A stretch of 64,000 nt of DNA from Paenibacillus xylanivorans (GTDB lineage: Bacteria > Bacillota > Bacilli > Paenibacillales > Paenibacillaceae). This document shows positions 35,651 to 45,112 of the stretch, piece by piece. The notes beneath the pieces are model-generated. The model saw nothing but the letters and a program-made list of their open reading frames with translations, searched no databases and was not told the origin of the DNA. Position 1 is the stretch's first letter, and the number at the start of each line of letters is the position of its first letter. Position numbers and translations under genes: made by a program. Location: positions 1-64,000 of the forward strand of contig NZ_LITU01000050.1 in NCBI RefSeq assembly GCF_001280595.1, given 5' to 3'.

Positions 35651-35822
35651 TTTTCATTTTAGAATTTTACTTTATTTCGACTATACATATATCTGAAGAT
35701 AATTGTAAATTAATTGTACAAGACTATTAAACATACAAACAATAAAACTAAGTTCAGAGAGGAACCATTGGGGTTAGAGCAGATAAGGATCAAGATTACG
35801 GAAGAATGGAGAGAGTGGTAAC

Positions 35823-36578
35823 TTGGTTGAACAGAGAGAGGGAATGGTACAAATGGATCAACAGGAGTATGGGCGCTATTTGTTAGCATTGAGCGGAGAA
35901 GAAATAGAACCAGATGATGATATGGAGGTCGAAGCAGATCATCTCTACGGTTTTTTTCAAGGGTTCATGCCATCTGGAACAGGTGTGGAACGTGTGTTTG
36001 AGCCGATTCCGGACGGCCAACGTTTTTTGGATAGAATACGTCCGATCTATGAGATGTTGAATCCTGAGGACTTCGCCGGCGAATATGTGCCAGGTTATTT
36101 CAACGGTGGAAATGAGGATGCTTCCGAAGGAACGTTGCGTGGTCTGGGGGAGGAGCTAATTAAAAGATTGAAGAGCCTGTTCTCCATGGTGCCCGAGAAA
36201 GATGAAGAGGCGGACTCAGCGAAGGAAGCAATCCGGGCTTTGGCATGTGTAAAGGAGGTCGTCGTATTGCCGCCGGGTGAAATTGGCAAGTTAGAGCAAA
36301 GACTGATTCAAGGAACGGATGAAGAAGATAGCGAGGTCGTTTACGAAGCGCTCGGAGAGCTCATCCGTTCACGTAGCGATTACAGCGAAAATATCGAGCT
36401 ATTGAACGAAGCATTCTATTCCATAGCTTGCGATTATTGGGTAGCCTATTATTTACAATGGCCCCGCTATCAAGATTTACAGGAGGCGGAAGACTGCCTG
36501 TATCCTTACTTTGAACTATACCGTTATGGCTATAATCTTCATTGGACTCAAAATAAGCTATTCATTGGCAGACGTTAA
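35823..36578 (+). CDS. Hypothetical acidic protein
   Basis: The 251-residue protein is cytosolic in character, acidic and rich in Asp/Glu, with tryptophan and tyrosine clusters at the C-terminus (CDYWVAYYLQWPRYQDLQEAEDCLYPYFELYRYGYNLHW). I recognise no family. The start is uncertain: TTG 35823 or an internal ATG at 35853. Codon use is like the surrounding chromosome rather than the low-GC cassettes. Confidence 0.6.
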   Translation: MVEQREGMVQMDQQEYGRYLLALSGEEIEPDDDMEVEADHLYGFFQGFMPSGTGVERVFEPIPDGQRFLDRIRPIYEMLNPEDFAGEYVPGYFNGGNEDASEGTLRGLGEELIKRLKSLFSMVPEKDEEADSAKEAIRALACVKEVVVLPPGEIGKLEQRLIQGTDEEDSEVVYEALGELIRSRSDYSENIELLNEAFYSIACDYWVAYYLQWPRYQDLQEAEDCLYPYFELYRYGYNLHWTQNKLFIGRR

Positions 36579-36762
36579 TAACCGCTACGATTGTTTTGAC
36601 CGAACTTCTTAAAAGGATACGAAGTAATAGGGAGGATGTTCGTTGTCAGTTAGAACACCATGGTATGAGCACAATTAAGTGACTTACAGGCCAGCTCGGA
36701 CTCAGTAAAACAACAACGTGATCTGAAAGGTACTGCCAATTTTATAGATAAGGGTGATTAAT

Positions 36763-37347
36763 GTGGAGCAAGGACTCATTATATTTTTGAACGGAACGTC
36801 AAGTTCGGGGAAGACGAGCATCGCGATGGAATTGAAAAATCAGGGAGAGGTTCCGTTTCATCATCTGTCTGTAGATCAATTTGCCCAAAATTATGATCAG
36901 TTTATCGACAATACATACCCAGATATGAAACCAACAAGAGAAGTGGAACCCCATGTGATGACAGATATCCTGTTCGACCCCATCATCTCGTTGTACTATG
37001 CAACCATCAAACTGTTTTCGGAAATGGGTTTGAATGTCATCGTGGATACGGTCATCAGCAATGACAAGTGGTTTAACGGTTTTTATGATCTGCTTTCGGA
37101 TTATCCGATATTGTTTGTAGGTGTACACTGCTCGAAAGAAGAACTCACCAGAAGAGAGCAGAGCAGAGGAGATCGTGCGATTGGACTCGCCCATTCCCAG
37201 TTCGACAGCGTCTATGTCTATGATGAATATGATCTTGAAGTTAATACGGAAGAGCTTAGCTCAGCTGAATGTGCGGAAAAGATATTAAGTTATATGAATT
37301 CCGAGCAGAAATACTCGGCATTTAAGAAATTAAGTAGAAGAGACTGA
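36763..37347 (+). CDS. Chloramphenicol phosphotransferase-like P-loop protein
   Basis: The 194-residue protein has P-loop GTSSSGKTSI at about residues 9-18, followed by a CPT-family pattern (HHLSVDQF, VIVDTVISNDKWFNGF, FVGVHCSKEELTRREQSRGDRAIGLAHSQ). CPT proteins phosphorylate chloramphenicol or act as small-molecule kinases; most chromosomal members have no proven substrate. GTG 36763 has AAGGG 9 bases upstream; the upstream in-frame GTG at 36754 overlaps that ribosome site. Confidence 0.8.
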   Translation: MEQGLIIFLNGTSSSGKTSIAMELKNQGEVPFHHLSVDQFAQNYDQFIDNTYPDMKPTREVEPHVMTDILFDPIISLYYATIKLFSEMGLNVIVDTVISNDKWFNGFYDLLSDYPILFVGVHCSKEELTRREQSRGDRAIGLAHSQFDSVYVYDEYDLEVNTEELSSAECAEKILSYMNSEQKYSAFKKLSRRD

Positions 37348-37383
37348 AGGAGATTAGTAAATTAAACGATTAAAGATTATCAT

Positions 37384-37456
37384 TGGAAAAATCCAAAAGC
37401 ATTGGAAGGTTGTCTGATTCCCCATGGGAAGAAGGAGGGCCTTTCTTTTTTTGCAC
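37384..37456 (+). repeat. Terminator-like leader repeat, copy 1
   Basis: gcattggaaggttgtctgattcccc..atggga...gggcctttctttttt aligns with 47697-47770. It holds nested hairpins (TTCCCC/ATGGGA; GGAAGG with a pyrimidine-rich end) and a T-run, so it may be an attenuator or terminator in front of each downstream gene. Confidence 0.5.
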
Positions 37457-37477
37457 AATTGAAAGGGGGAGAACTCT

Positions 37478-37756
37478 ATGAGTCCAGAAGATCATATCCA
37501 ACACATGTTACAGGCAATCATCGAGAAAACACAATCCATCATCAACGATAGTCATAAGCAATCCTTCGGCTCGTTGAAGTATTTCTTAGAGCATATTATA
37601 GAGTACCGAGATAAACAGCAATACCTGTCTAACGAATGGCATATCCGCACACCGCGCTGGCTAGGGGAGTATGGAAATACGCCGGAGGAAGAAGAGCTTC
37701 TTTCAGACATTTACCGACTGCAAGCGTATATCGCTGAGAAATTAAAGGGCGGATAA
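37478..37756 (+). CDS. Hypothetical 92-residue protein
   Basis: Small, mostly helical cytosolic protein with no family that I recognise. RBS AAAGGGGGAG gives a clear start at ATG 37478. It is preceded by a terminator-like leader repeated before the recombinase remnant at 47.8 kb. Confidence 0.6.
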   Translation: MSPEDHIQHMLQAIIEKTQSIINDSHKQSFGSLKYFLEHIIEYRDKQQYLSNEWHIRTPRWLGEYGNTPEEEELLSDIYRLQAYIAEKLKGG

Positions 37757-37847
37757 GCGGCTGGTGATGTCGCATTAGTCCGGCTCAAATGTCGCAAAAG
37801 TACATGGTAACGCGATGCGGAGATCGTTTATACTCTCTTTATGTTTC

Positions 37848-37866
37848 GATAATGAAAATCATTATC
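37848..37866. promoter_or_regulatory. Fur box
   Basis: GATAATGAAAATCATTATC matches 18 of 19 positions of the Fur consensus GATAATGATAATCATTATC. It lies 27 bases before the siderophore-binding protein gene, so iron repression is expected. Confidence 0.9.
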
Positions 37867-37892
37867 AGTATTATACATAAGGGGGATTCATC

Positions 37893-38933
37893 ATGAATCA
37901 AGGAACAGAGAGGCAAGCAGCCGGAAGCAAGGCATATGCTGCCCACAAATCACGACTATTAGTGGGCTGGATGCTGGCCCTTATTCTTGTACTGACGGCT
38001 TGCGGTGCCGGAGCAGGTACAGATAGCGGCAAGGAACCTGCGGCAACGCCAACGGAGACACCCTCGAATGCAGAATCTCAGACTGCCGGAGCTTTCCCTG
38101 TAACGATTAAACACATGAAGGGTGAGCTGACGCTAAACGAAAAACCAAATAAAGTTGCGGTGCTTGATGTCAAATTTCTGGATCAAATGTTAGCTGTTGG
38201 CGAGAAGCCGGCTGGCAGTGTTATCGCTGGAGGCAATACGAATTTTCCAGAATACTTAGGCGACCAGCCGAGTGACGTACAAGTTCTGGGTACACGGGAC
38301 GAGCCCAATCTGGAAGCGATTGTAGCGTTGGACCCGGATCTGATCATCATGACAGATTTCCAGGAGAAACAGTATGAGAGTGTAAGCAAAATTGCACCTA
38401 CCCTTGTACTCGACTTCTACGAAGATTGGCGTGATACGTTAGCCACAGTCGCTAAGATTACAGACAAGCAGGACGAGGCAGAGACGGTGCGTCAGGCTTA
38501 TGAGGAGAAAGTCGCTGGACTGAAGGCACAGCTGACAGAGAAAATGGGGGATGAGACAGTCGCTCTGATTCGTCCGCGTAAAGAAGGTATCCGTGTCCAT
38601 GGCATCGAGCACCGCACAGGCGGCATTCTGTATCAGGATTTGGGCTTGAACATGCCTGCGCTCGTTCAGGAGATCAAAGATGATACCTCCGTTGAAATCT
38701 CGATGGAGAAGGTTCCTGAGATTGGGGCAGATCGTTATTTTGTACTGTCGGATGAGCTGTTTGCCGCAGAGGCAGAGGCTATGGCGAGCAATCAAGTATG
38801 GAAATCCCTTGACGCAGTGAAAGATAACCGTGCATATGATGTGAATTCGACACTATGGATCGCTTATTACGGACCTCTTGCGATTAATCTTATTGTAGAT
38901 CAGGCATCGGAAGCTCTGCTCGGATCGAATTAA
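37893..38933 (+). CDS. Iron-siderophore-binding lipoprotein
   Basis: The 346-residue lipoprotein has lipobox LTAC (ILVLTACGAG) and a class-3 (FepB/FhuD-like) fold: NKVAVLDVKFLDQMLAVGEKP, PNLEAIVALDPDLIIMT and WIAYYGPLAINLIVDQ. It should capture a ferric siderophore at the membrane surface. No permease or ATPase gene is adjacent. The FhuF-like gene starts one base after its stop, and it is similar to the C-terminal half of the AraC fusion downstream. Confidence 0.92.
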   Translation: MNQGTERQAAGSKAYAAHKSRLLVGWMLALILVLTACGAGAGTDSGKEPAATPTETPSNAESQTAGAFPVTIKHMKGELTLNEKPNKVAVLDVKFLDQMLAVGEKPAGSVIAGGNTNFPEYLGDQPSDVQVLGTRDEPNLEAIVALDPDLIIMTDFQEKQYESVSKIAPTLVLDFYEDWRDTLATVAKITDKQDEAETVRQAYEEKVAGLKAQLTEKMGDETVALIRPRKEGIRVHGIEHRTGGILYQDLGLNMPALVQEIKDDTSVEISMEKVPEIGADRYFVLSDELFAAEAEAMASNQVWKSLDAVKDNRAYDVNSTLWIAYYGPLAINLIVDQASEALLGSN

Positions 38934-38934
38934 T

Positions 38935-39711
38935 ATGACCCATTATCTCTCGACAGACTTATGGAAAGAGACCGCGGAGGATCATTCGATTTTGCTTGGT
39001 GAGCCGCCTGAACATAGTGTCCGTACCATTGCTCTAAGTGAACTGCATGACGAAGCGGCATGCCGAGAGTATATCAGCTGGTTTCAGGAGTACATCGATG
39101 CCCCTGACATGAAGGTTGCCGCTTCGATGTTAGCCAAGCGACTTGGTTATCTGTGGACGGCTCCGCTGGTGACCGCGATGACTTTTCATCATCAGCATGT
39201 TACCTTTCAGTTGGAGAACAGCTTTCTCTATCATCCGACGCTCTCAGATCATGAAGGGAGGACGCGATTTCCTTTTCTATCGGTGAACGGGCTTCAGGCA
39301 GAAGGACTAATGGGAGACAGGGCAGCGTGGCGGGAAAAGGTGGTCGAGGAGATGTTTGCGGTACAGCTTACACCGCTGTTAAAGATGCTTGCTGCCATTG
39401 CTCCACTTTCAATGAGTATCCTCTGGGAGAATATCATGGTACGCATTGGGCCACTGTATAAGCTTGAAGCTGAAGAGGCAGAGTGGGAAAGTGAGCACAT
39501 CCAGGCAGACTTTTCATATCTGACACAAGTGGCGTCCGGGCAAGTATTCGGTGTGAGAAAGAATCCGTTGACCCGTTTCACCGATTGTAAGGACAATGTT
39601 CCCGTTGCGAAAAGCGAGCGGATCACCTGTTGTTTTTACTATCAGATGTCAGGGGAATATTGCAGAAAATGTCCGAAAATTGACAATGAGAATAAATCTC
39701 AATTAAAATGA
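38935..39711 (+). CDS. FhuF-like ferric-siderophore reductase
   Basis: The 258-residue protein has an N-terminal FhuF-like domain and a C-terminal 2Fe-2S motif CCFYYQMSGEYCRKCP, with the Cys-Cys-x10-Cys-x2-Cys pattern of FhuF. It would reduce and release iron from the imported siderophore. Directly adjacent to the receptor gene under the same Fur box. Confidence 0.85.
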   Translation: MTHYLSTDLWKETAEDHSILLGEPPEHSVRTIALSELHDEAACREYISWFQEYIDAPDMKVAASMLAKRLGYLWTAPLVTAMTFHHQHVTFQLENSFLYHPTLSDHEGRTRFPFLSVNGLQAEGLMGDRAAWREKVVEEMFAVQLTPLLKMLAAIAPLSMSILWENIMVRIGPLYKLEAEEAEWESEHIQADFSYLTQVASGQVFGVRKNPLTRFTDCKDNVPVAKSERITCCFYYQMSGEYCRKCPKIDNENKSQLK

Positions 39712-39820
39712 CAGCAGCAACAATTTTACCTTTGCTATGGGCCTGTTTGTATATTTATGATTTAAGCCTAATCAGGTGATTCAATATAGTAAAGGATGCT
39801 ATTGTCAGGAGATGAGAGAA

Positions 39821-41542
39821 ATGCTGCTGCAAGAACAGACAAGTCTATGGAGTGATACGACGATCAAGATGCTTGACGGGTATAGCGGTACTTTGCAGAC
39901 AGGCAGTGTTCTTAGCGAAACAGAATTAGATTCAAATGTGTTGCTGCTGGCATGCGGAGGGGAAGGGGAGCTTGCAATGAATGGTGAGCTATGCCACATT
40001 GGAGCTTCTTTTGCTGGTCATGTGGTTAAGGGCACAACCTTCACGCTGACGGCCAGATCAGAGGACATTCATTATATGGTGATCATGTACAAAGCTTCTT
40101 CCATGGAGGGAGCCTCTCTTGTTGTGCCTTCGTATCGTAAACACCCGCTGCAAACTACGTTTGTTCAGAATCCGTTGACCCAAGCGGAATGGATCGAGAA
40201 TGCGGAAAAAATCGTTGCCAAATGGCGTCGTGGCGAAGGGCTGGAACGTTTTCACGCCAATGCGTTGCTCCAGGTGATGATCTACGAACTGATCATGGAG
40301 TTTGAATGTGGTCAAGGCGGAGCAGAATCCGACATGGTGGATGTTGTCGTGTCATATATATCATCGCATTATCGTCAGAATCTGGAGCTTAAAGAGCTGG
40401 CAGCCCTTGCCGGTTGCAGTGTAAGACAGCTGCAGCGACGATTCAAACAGGAGAAAGAGCTCGGACCAATGGAATACGTCATTCATCTGCGCATGGAGAG
40501 TGCCTCGCGAATGCTGCGTCATACGGATGTTTCTATCGGCGAAATTGCTGATAAAATGGGCTATCGCGACATGTATTATTTCAGCAGGGCGTTTAAGAAA
40601 TATTATGGGGTCCCACCGCTGCATTACCGGCTTGCGGCCGCTTCGAGAACGGATACAGACTATGCTCATTCCTTGCTGCGGAATCGTACATCTTCTTCGT
40701 ATGAGTCGGCCCAAGGGCCTGTGATATGCCATATGCGAGGGGAATATCTTGTCACCGAATTACCACAGCGTATCGCTGTACTCGATGTACAATATGCCGA
40801 TCACCTGCTTGCGCTTGGGTTGCCTCCAACAGGAAGTGTAGGAGTGGGAAGTGCAGTGTTAACGTTCCCTCAATCGCTCCGGGCAGGACTTCAGCATACC
40901 GAATTGCTGGGCACGTATGAATACCCTGATCTGCTTGCGGTGGAGCGACTATCTCCGGATCTGATTATTTGCACCGAGGTGCATGATCAGCACGTTGAAC
41001 GGCTAAGCCGGGTCGCTCCAGTGCTCATGTTTAAGCGTAATGAGAGCTGGCAGACCATTCTGAGCGTGTTCGGTGAATTGACAGGCAAGCGAGCAGAGGC
41101 CAAGCAGATTATCGCGGATTATCACCGACGAACCGCATTACTGTCCGAAGAACTTGCTCCCGTACTGGCAGGCAAGAGTGTGGCACTGATCCGTCCACTG
41201 GATTCTCTCGTTCGTGTACATTCTGCCGTGCATCGTACAGGTGCTGTGTTGTACCGTGATCTGGGTCTGCCTGTTCCTTTATTTGTCGCAGATACCTCCG
41301 ACACAGCCTATCATATTTCCGTTGACAGACTACCGGCTGTACATGCCAGCCACTATTTTTTGCTTAGCAATGAAATGATGCAGGAGGAAATATCCGCAAC
41401 AGAGCAGCGTGTCTGGGGGATGCTCGATGCGAGTAAGCGCCAGCACATACACTCGGTTGATGCCGCAACATGGATCGGCTGTTATGGACCGACAGGCATT
41501 AATGGCATTGTGGATCAGATTGAACAGGCGTTGTTGGCTTGA
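39821..41542 (+). CDS. AraC regulator fused to a siderophore-binding domain (Btr-like)
   Basis: The 573-residue protein has an N-terminal effector domain, an AraC double HTH (about residues 190-275: LKELAALAGCSVRQLQRRFK, IADKMGYRDMYYFSRAFKKYYG) and a C-terminal class-3 binding protein (about 315-573). The last part is homologous to the lipoprotein at 37893 (RIAVLDVQYADHLLALGLPP, WIGCYGPTGINGIVDQ). This matches the Btr type, which activates siderophore uptake upon binding the siderophore. AGGAG at 39807-39811 supports ATG 39821. Confidence 0.9.
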   Translation: MLLQEQTSLWSDTTIKMLDGYSGTLQTGSVLSETELDSNVLLLACGGEGELAMNGELCHIGASFAGHVVKGTTFTLTARSEDIHYMVIMYKASSMEGASLVVPSYRKHPLQTTFVQNPLTQAEWIENAEKIVAKWRRGEGLERFHANALLQVMIYELIMEFECGQGGAESDMVDVVVSYISSHYRQNLELKELAALAGCSVRQLQRRFKQEKELGPMEYVIHLRMESASRMLRHTDVSIGEIADKMGYRDMYYFSRAFKKYYGVPPLHYRLAAASRTDTDYAHSLLRNRTSSSYESAQGPVICHMRGEYLVTELPQRIAVLDVQYADHLLALGLPPTGSVGVGSAVLTFPQSLRAGLQHTELLGTYEYPDLLAVERLSPDLIICTEVHDQHVERLSRVAPVLMFKRNESWQTILSVFGELTGKRAEAKQIIADYHRRTALLSEELAPVLAGKSVALIRPLDSLVRVHSAVHRTGAVLYRDLGLPVPLFVADTSDTAYHISVDRLPAVHASHYFLLSNEMMQEEISATEQRVWGMLDASKRQHIHSVDAATWIGCYGPTGINGIVDQIEQALLA

Positions 41543-41861
41543 GGGGTTATGATTTTTTTGTTGTTTGTAAAGGTATACCTTTACAGAAAGTAGAGAACAG
41601 GAAAATTATATTAGGATGATGAGTTCCTCATTAAGCTAAAGGGCAGTATAGCGGCAAGGTAGCTCTTTGATACGGCTCATCGTAAATCATTCTATAACTT
41701 ATTGAAATTGCTTGCAGATTTAATATTGACGGTAATTGCAATTTAGCCTCACGTAATGTAAAATTACTTAACGGAAAAACATGGAAGGGGTGGGGGTATG
41801 AGGTGGAAACGGAAGACTTACATTCAGTCGACTTGCGTAATTTCATATTTCCATTCCATTA

Positions 41862-41900
41862 GGACACTAAAGCATTTATTGCTTTAGTGTTTTTATTTTA
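41862..41900 (+). terminator. Hairpin before the UMP kinase relic (terminator or attenuator)
   Basis: ACACTAAAGCA/TGCTTTAGTGT perfect stem with a TTTAT loop, then TTTTTATTTTA. It lies only 15-20 bases before the start of the UMP kinase frame, so it could act as an attenuator. The rest of 41543-41861 holds no gene. Confidence 0.7.
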
Positions 41901-41914
41901 TGGGGGTGTAATAA

Positions 41915-42651
41915 TTGTCAAGGTACAAAAGGGTTCTCGTTAAGCTAAGTGGTGGAGCAGTAGCAGGAAACTCTGAATTTGGTTTTGAGCCAGAAAGGTT
42001 AGACCATATTGCGGATGAAATTATGTCAAAATAAATTTAGGCGTTGAAGTATCGTTAGTTATAGGTGGGGGTAACATTTTCAGAGGTAATATGGCGGAAA
42101 GCTGGGGGATAGAAAGGGCAGAAGCTGATAACATTGGGACGCTTGCGACTGTAGTAAATAGTTTAATGCTTCGTGGAGTTCTTAAAGCCAAGACCAAAAA
42201 GGAAGTACGAGTAATGACGGCAATACCTATTACTTCAGTTGCAGAACCATACATCCGTCTAAGAGCAATCCACCATCTAGAAAAAGGCTATATTGTAATT
42301 TTTGCAGGGGGGAACGGTCAACCTTACGTTACAACAGACTATCCTTCAGTACAAAGAGCCATCGAGGTTAATTGTGACGCTTTATTAGTTGCAAAGCAAG
42401 GTGTTGATGGTGTTCTTAATGCAGACCCTAAATTTGATAAAAATGCAAAGAAATTTCGTTCGCTTCATTACAACGACGTTTTAGAACACAACTTAAAGGT
42501 AATGGACCAATCAGCTTTCATTTTGGCAAGAGACTACAATTTGCCAATGCATGTGTTTAACTTCGATAAACCAGGTTCGATGAAAGAAATCTGTGAGGGT
42601 AAGAATAATGGTACGATAATTAGTGGCGAATCAATTTTAGAGTTGGAATGA
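41915..42651 (+). pseudogene. pyrH: UMP kinase (PyrH) paralogue with frameshift
   Basis: A TTG start with GGGGGTG upstream begins SRYKRVLVKLSGGAVAGNSEFGF. The frame breaks at about 42030 (EIMSK then taa), and one lost base restores NLGVEVSLVIGGGNIFRGN. The rest is a full PyrH fold including GVDGVLNADPKFD and KVMDQSAFILARD. The housekeeping pyrH normally lies in rpsB-tsf-pyrH-frr, so this isolated copy is a paralogue, now probably inactive. Confidence 0.85.
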
Positions 42652-42719
42652 AGTATGTTAGAAATACTACTCTCCCTTGATTTAGCGGAACGATAGTTCC
42701 ACAAAAGAAAAGTTCTATT

Positions 42720-42756
42720 CAAAATCCCACTCGGCCATGGAGTGGGATTTTGTTTA
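42720..42756 (+). terminator. Terminator after the UMP kinase relic
   Basis: Perfect CAAAATCCCACTC/GAGTGGGATTTTG stem. Confidence 0.85.
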
Positions 42757-42922
42757 TATTGATATGTATATCTTGTGATCAAAAGATACTTTATGTTTTG
42801 ATTCATTACGGTGATCCGTATCATAGGTAGAAGTACAGAACATTACGCTAACGGGAAACGTTAGCTTAATGCTCAAAGAATCAACGTGATCAACTGCGGT
42901 TTACAACTAACGGATGACAATA

Positions 42923-42957
42923 GGGATCGTTGCAGAAATGTTAACGATCCTTTTTTG
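42923..42957 (+). terminator. Terminator-like hairpin in an intergenic region
   Basis: AGGGATCGTT/TAACGATCCT stem followed by six T residues. The 42757-42999 interval has no supported gene. Confidence 0.65.
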
Positions 42958-42998
42958 TATTCCTTTAGGGATGGTATATACTCCAGAAAATACGGACA

Positions 42999-43022
42999 AA
43001 AAAAGCCCTAAAGGGCTACTTC
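42999..43022 (-). terminator. Terminator of the minus-strand lipoprotein gene
   Basis: AGCCCT/AGGGCT stem; on the minus strand it is followed by TTTTTT. Confidence 0.7.
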
Positions 43023-43080
43023 CATAATTGTCGTAATAAACTTTTCCTAGGACTCTCACTGGTAAAAGAAATTATTTCCT

Positions 43081-43566
43081 TTAACTTTCCCTTGTAGGAG
43101 TATGAGTAGCAACTTTCCATTTACCTTCCTCATAGGTTAATGTTATTTTTGCAGAGAGCGCCCCCTCATTGGCACGATACTTACTGACCTCTATGGCAAT
43201 GTTATTATCTGATTGCTTCTCCTGCTTTTCAATTTTCAGTAAAATCCCTTTAAGCGTGCTTTCAGACTGTTCAGATAGTCCTTCTTCAATCAATTCTTCA
43301 TAGGTTAGGTTATAAATTTTTACGTTATATTTGCTGTGAAGGTAATCCTCAATGCTTTTCTTATCAGAATCCTTTAATGGAAGTCCTTTATCGAAATCCA
43401 ATGAGATATACTCCATGTTTTCATTAAGAGCCGTATCTGTTGAAATTAATTCCTCCAACGCCACACGATAAGGTTCACCTAGTTCATTCTGCTGACTAGA
43501 GCCAGTAACACCATCTGCGCAAGCTGATAGTAAAAATAACGCTACAACACTGAGAATGAAATACAA
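43081..43566 (-). CDS. Hypothetical small lipoprotein
   Basis: The 161-residue protein has a lipobox (LFLLSACADG). The mature part is acidic and ends in a NTF2-like strand pattern (KITLTYEEGKWKVATHTP). The start is uncertain: the ribosome site AAGGAGAGG is better spaced for an ATA codon six codons upstream (reading IKVKTLYFILS) than for the TTG used here. The original ATG may have mutated. Confidence 0.65.
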   Translation of the reverse strand: MYFILSVVALFLLSACADGVTGSSQQNELGEPYRVALEELISTDTALNENMEYISLDFDKGLPLKDSDKKSIEDYLHSKYNVKIYNLTYEELIEEGLSEQSESTLKGILLKIEKQEKQSDNNIAIEVSKYRANEGALSAKITLTYEEGKWKVATHTPTRES

Positions 43567-43651
43567 TGTCTTTACTTTTATGACAATCCTCTCCTTGGTA
43601 CTTGTTACCTAAATCAACGTAATGATAACCAGAAATGTTGCATTTTAGTTT

Positions 43652-43683
43652 AAAAAGCAACCCAATTAGGGCTGCTTTTTTTT
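43652..43683 (+). terminator. Terminator-like hairpin
   Basis: AAAGCAACCC/GGGCTGCTTT stem and eight T residues. Confidence 0.65.
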
Positions 43684-43745
43684 GTACGCGTCCAAGTTAA
43701 ATATTAGGTTTAGTCTTTGATACACCTGAATTTGGGACTATCGTT

Positions 43746-43991
43746 ATGGGGGCTAACGAAGAGTTGGATGAACTCCTTCCTTCAATAATCAAAGAGATGA
43801 TCGGTGACCAGATTATCATAAAAAAAACGGACGGGGAAGAGCAAGTGTTTGGAGTTGTTTCTACTCAAATTAATCATTCTATAGCCGGCAAAAAGAATAT
43901 CGGTATATGTTTGGGGAAAGAGATATCCCCAGACGTAATATCTGCTGGTTCAATCGTCTACTGTTATTCATCAGGACAAATTGATCAGTAG
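43746..43991 (+). CDS. Hypothetical 81-residue protein
   Basis: Short open frame with ordinary composition (IIIKKTDGEEQVFGVVSTQINHSI) and no family I recognise. No ribosome site precedes the ATG, and the frame runs into the collapsed recombinase remnant, so it may be a remnant itself. Confidence 0.35.
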   Translation: MGANEELDELLPSIIKEMIGDQIIIKKTDGEEQVFGVVSTQINHSIAGKKNIGICLGKEISPDVISAGSIVYCYSSGQIDQ

Positions 43992-44212
43992 TGCAGGCTT
44001 AGGTAAAGATGAATCCCATAAAACCCTGCATATATTCAGTGTATTCAAAGCCTATTGGATCCGTATGGATAAGGGTTTGAGAAAACTAATAAATATCCCT
44101 TATTGCCAATTTACCTTCTTAAATGTAACAATATGGGTTATTATATACGTAGTTCAGGACTAGTAGATGGGAGATGTTGTATTTGTGAAATACAAAAATC
44201 AGATATTATATG
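43982..44212 (+). pseudogene. Collapsed duplicate of the recombinase-attI platform
   Basis: This stretch is a mosaic of the 47.6-49.0 kb platform. 43982-44010 matches 47607-47635 (tgatcagtagtgcaggctt). 44011-44045 matches the recombinase N-terminus at 47887-47921 (catatattcagtgtattc). 44046-44212 matches the recombinase C-terminus and downstream attI-like region at 48809-48985 (atatacgtagttcag, tgaaatacaaaaatcagat). The recombinase body was lost between two copies of atattcagYgtattc. The final box reads attatatga instead of gttatgcga. Confidence 0.8.
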
Positions 44213-44242
44213 AATTCAATTACATGATTACGAGGTGATTCA

Positions 44243-44848
44243 ATGAGAAAAAATATAGCAATAATCATACTGATGGTTGGATTGATAATAAGCATGTACT
44301 TCAACTATCAATTCAAAGCGTACAAAGACAATCAAAAAGTTGATTACACGGTTAAACTAAATCATGGAACTCAAATTGGTATAAAAGAATCAATTCAGAA
44401 TTTAGATTATGTGATAAAAGGCTTAGAGGACAATTCTTCGAAGGAAACAGTCATATACACATTAGGAAATCTGGCAGTATCTTTGAAAGTGGGTGAAGAA
44501 TCATTCGTCTTTCTGAATTCCGACTTTAGGGAAGATCAATTATCATCAACCAATTTAATCTATAATGTGTTTAGAGATATGTATACGTATATAAGAGTAG
44601 AAATCATAGGTGAAATTTTATCGAATAAGATATCGCTAGAAAAAGAGTCGAGAAATCAACTTATTAAGGATATAGGAGTGCTTAAGCAAGATTTGGAGTA
44701 TATTGATAGTCAATTTAACGAGGATATTCTGAAAGAACAGAGTCCTAAGTGGATTGAAAATAAATGGAAAGCGTTAATTGGAGAGATTGTAAATAGAAAT
44801 TCGGATTTTAAGTTATATGAAAGAATTAAAATGAAATACAATCTATAA
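44243..44848 (+). CDS. Hypothetical membrane-anchored protein
   Basis: The 201-residue protein has one N-terminal membrane segment (IAIIILMVGLIISMYFNYQF) and a helical extracytoplasmic domain. I recognise no family. It starts 30 bases after the decayed attI-like end, exactly where a first cassette would begin, so it may be a fossil cassette. RBS ACGAGGTG. Confidence 0.6.
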   Translation: MRKNIAIIILMVGLIISMYFNYQFKAYKDNQKVDYTVKLNHGTQIGIKESIQNLDYVIKGLEDNSSKETVIYTLGNLAVSLKVGEESFVFLNSDFREDQLSSTNLIYNVFRDMYTYIRVEIIGEILSNKISLEKESRNQLIKDIGVLKQDLEYIDSQFNEDILKEQSPKWIENKWKALIGEIVNRNSDFKLYERIKMKYNL

Positions 44849-44996
44849 GTAGTATGTGGAAGGCAACTTCCATCTAAATAACAACATATCTATGGTTTAG
44901 GCTGAGGACATATCTACAACACTCTAAACATAAAAATAATTGGTTTAGTGAGTGTGAAATTCGCTAATAGAGAGTATTTTTCACCCAAGTATCGGA

Positions 44997-45031
44997 CCTT
45001 AGGAAGAGCATTCCTCTTAGGTTTTTTTTAT
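44997..45031 (+). terminator. Terminator-like hairpin
   Basis: ACCTTAGGAA/TTCCTCTTAGGT stem and eight T residues. Confidence 0.7.
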
Positions 45032-45112
45032 ATATTAATGTCCATATATGCAAAAGCCTTGTCTACCATGTTTACAGACCTTGTTTAATTGCTTCTGAAA
45101 GAAGAAAATGTG

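Noticed and set aside
41625..42870. Short taacgggaaacgttagc-type hairpins as mobile element ends
   Set aside because: Related short strings (near 26280, 41635, 42852) are too short and too different to support an element.
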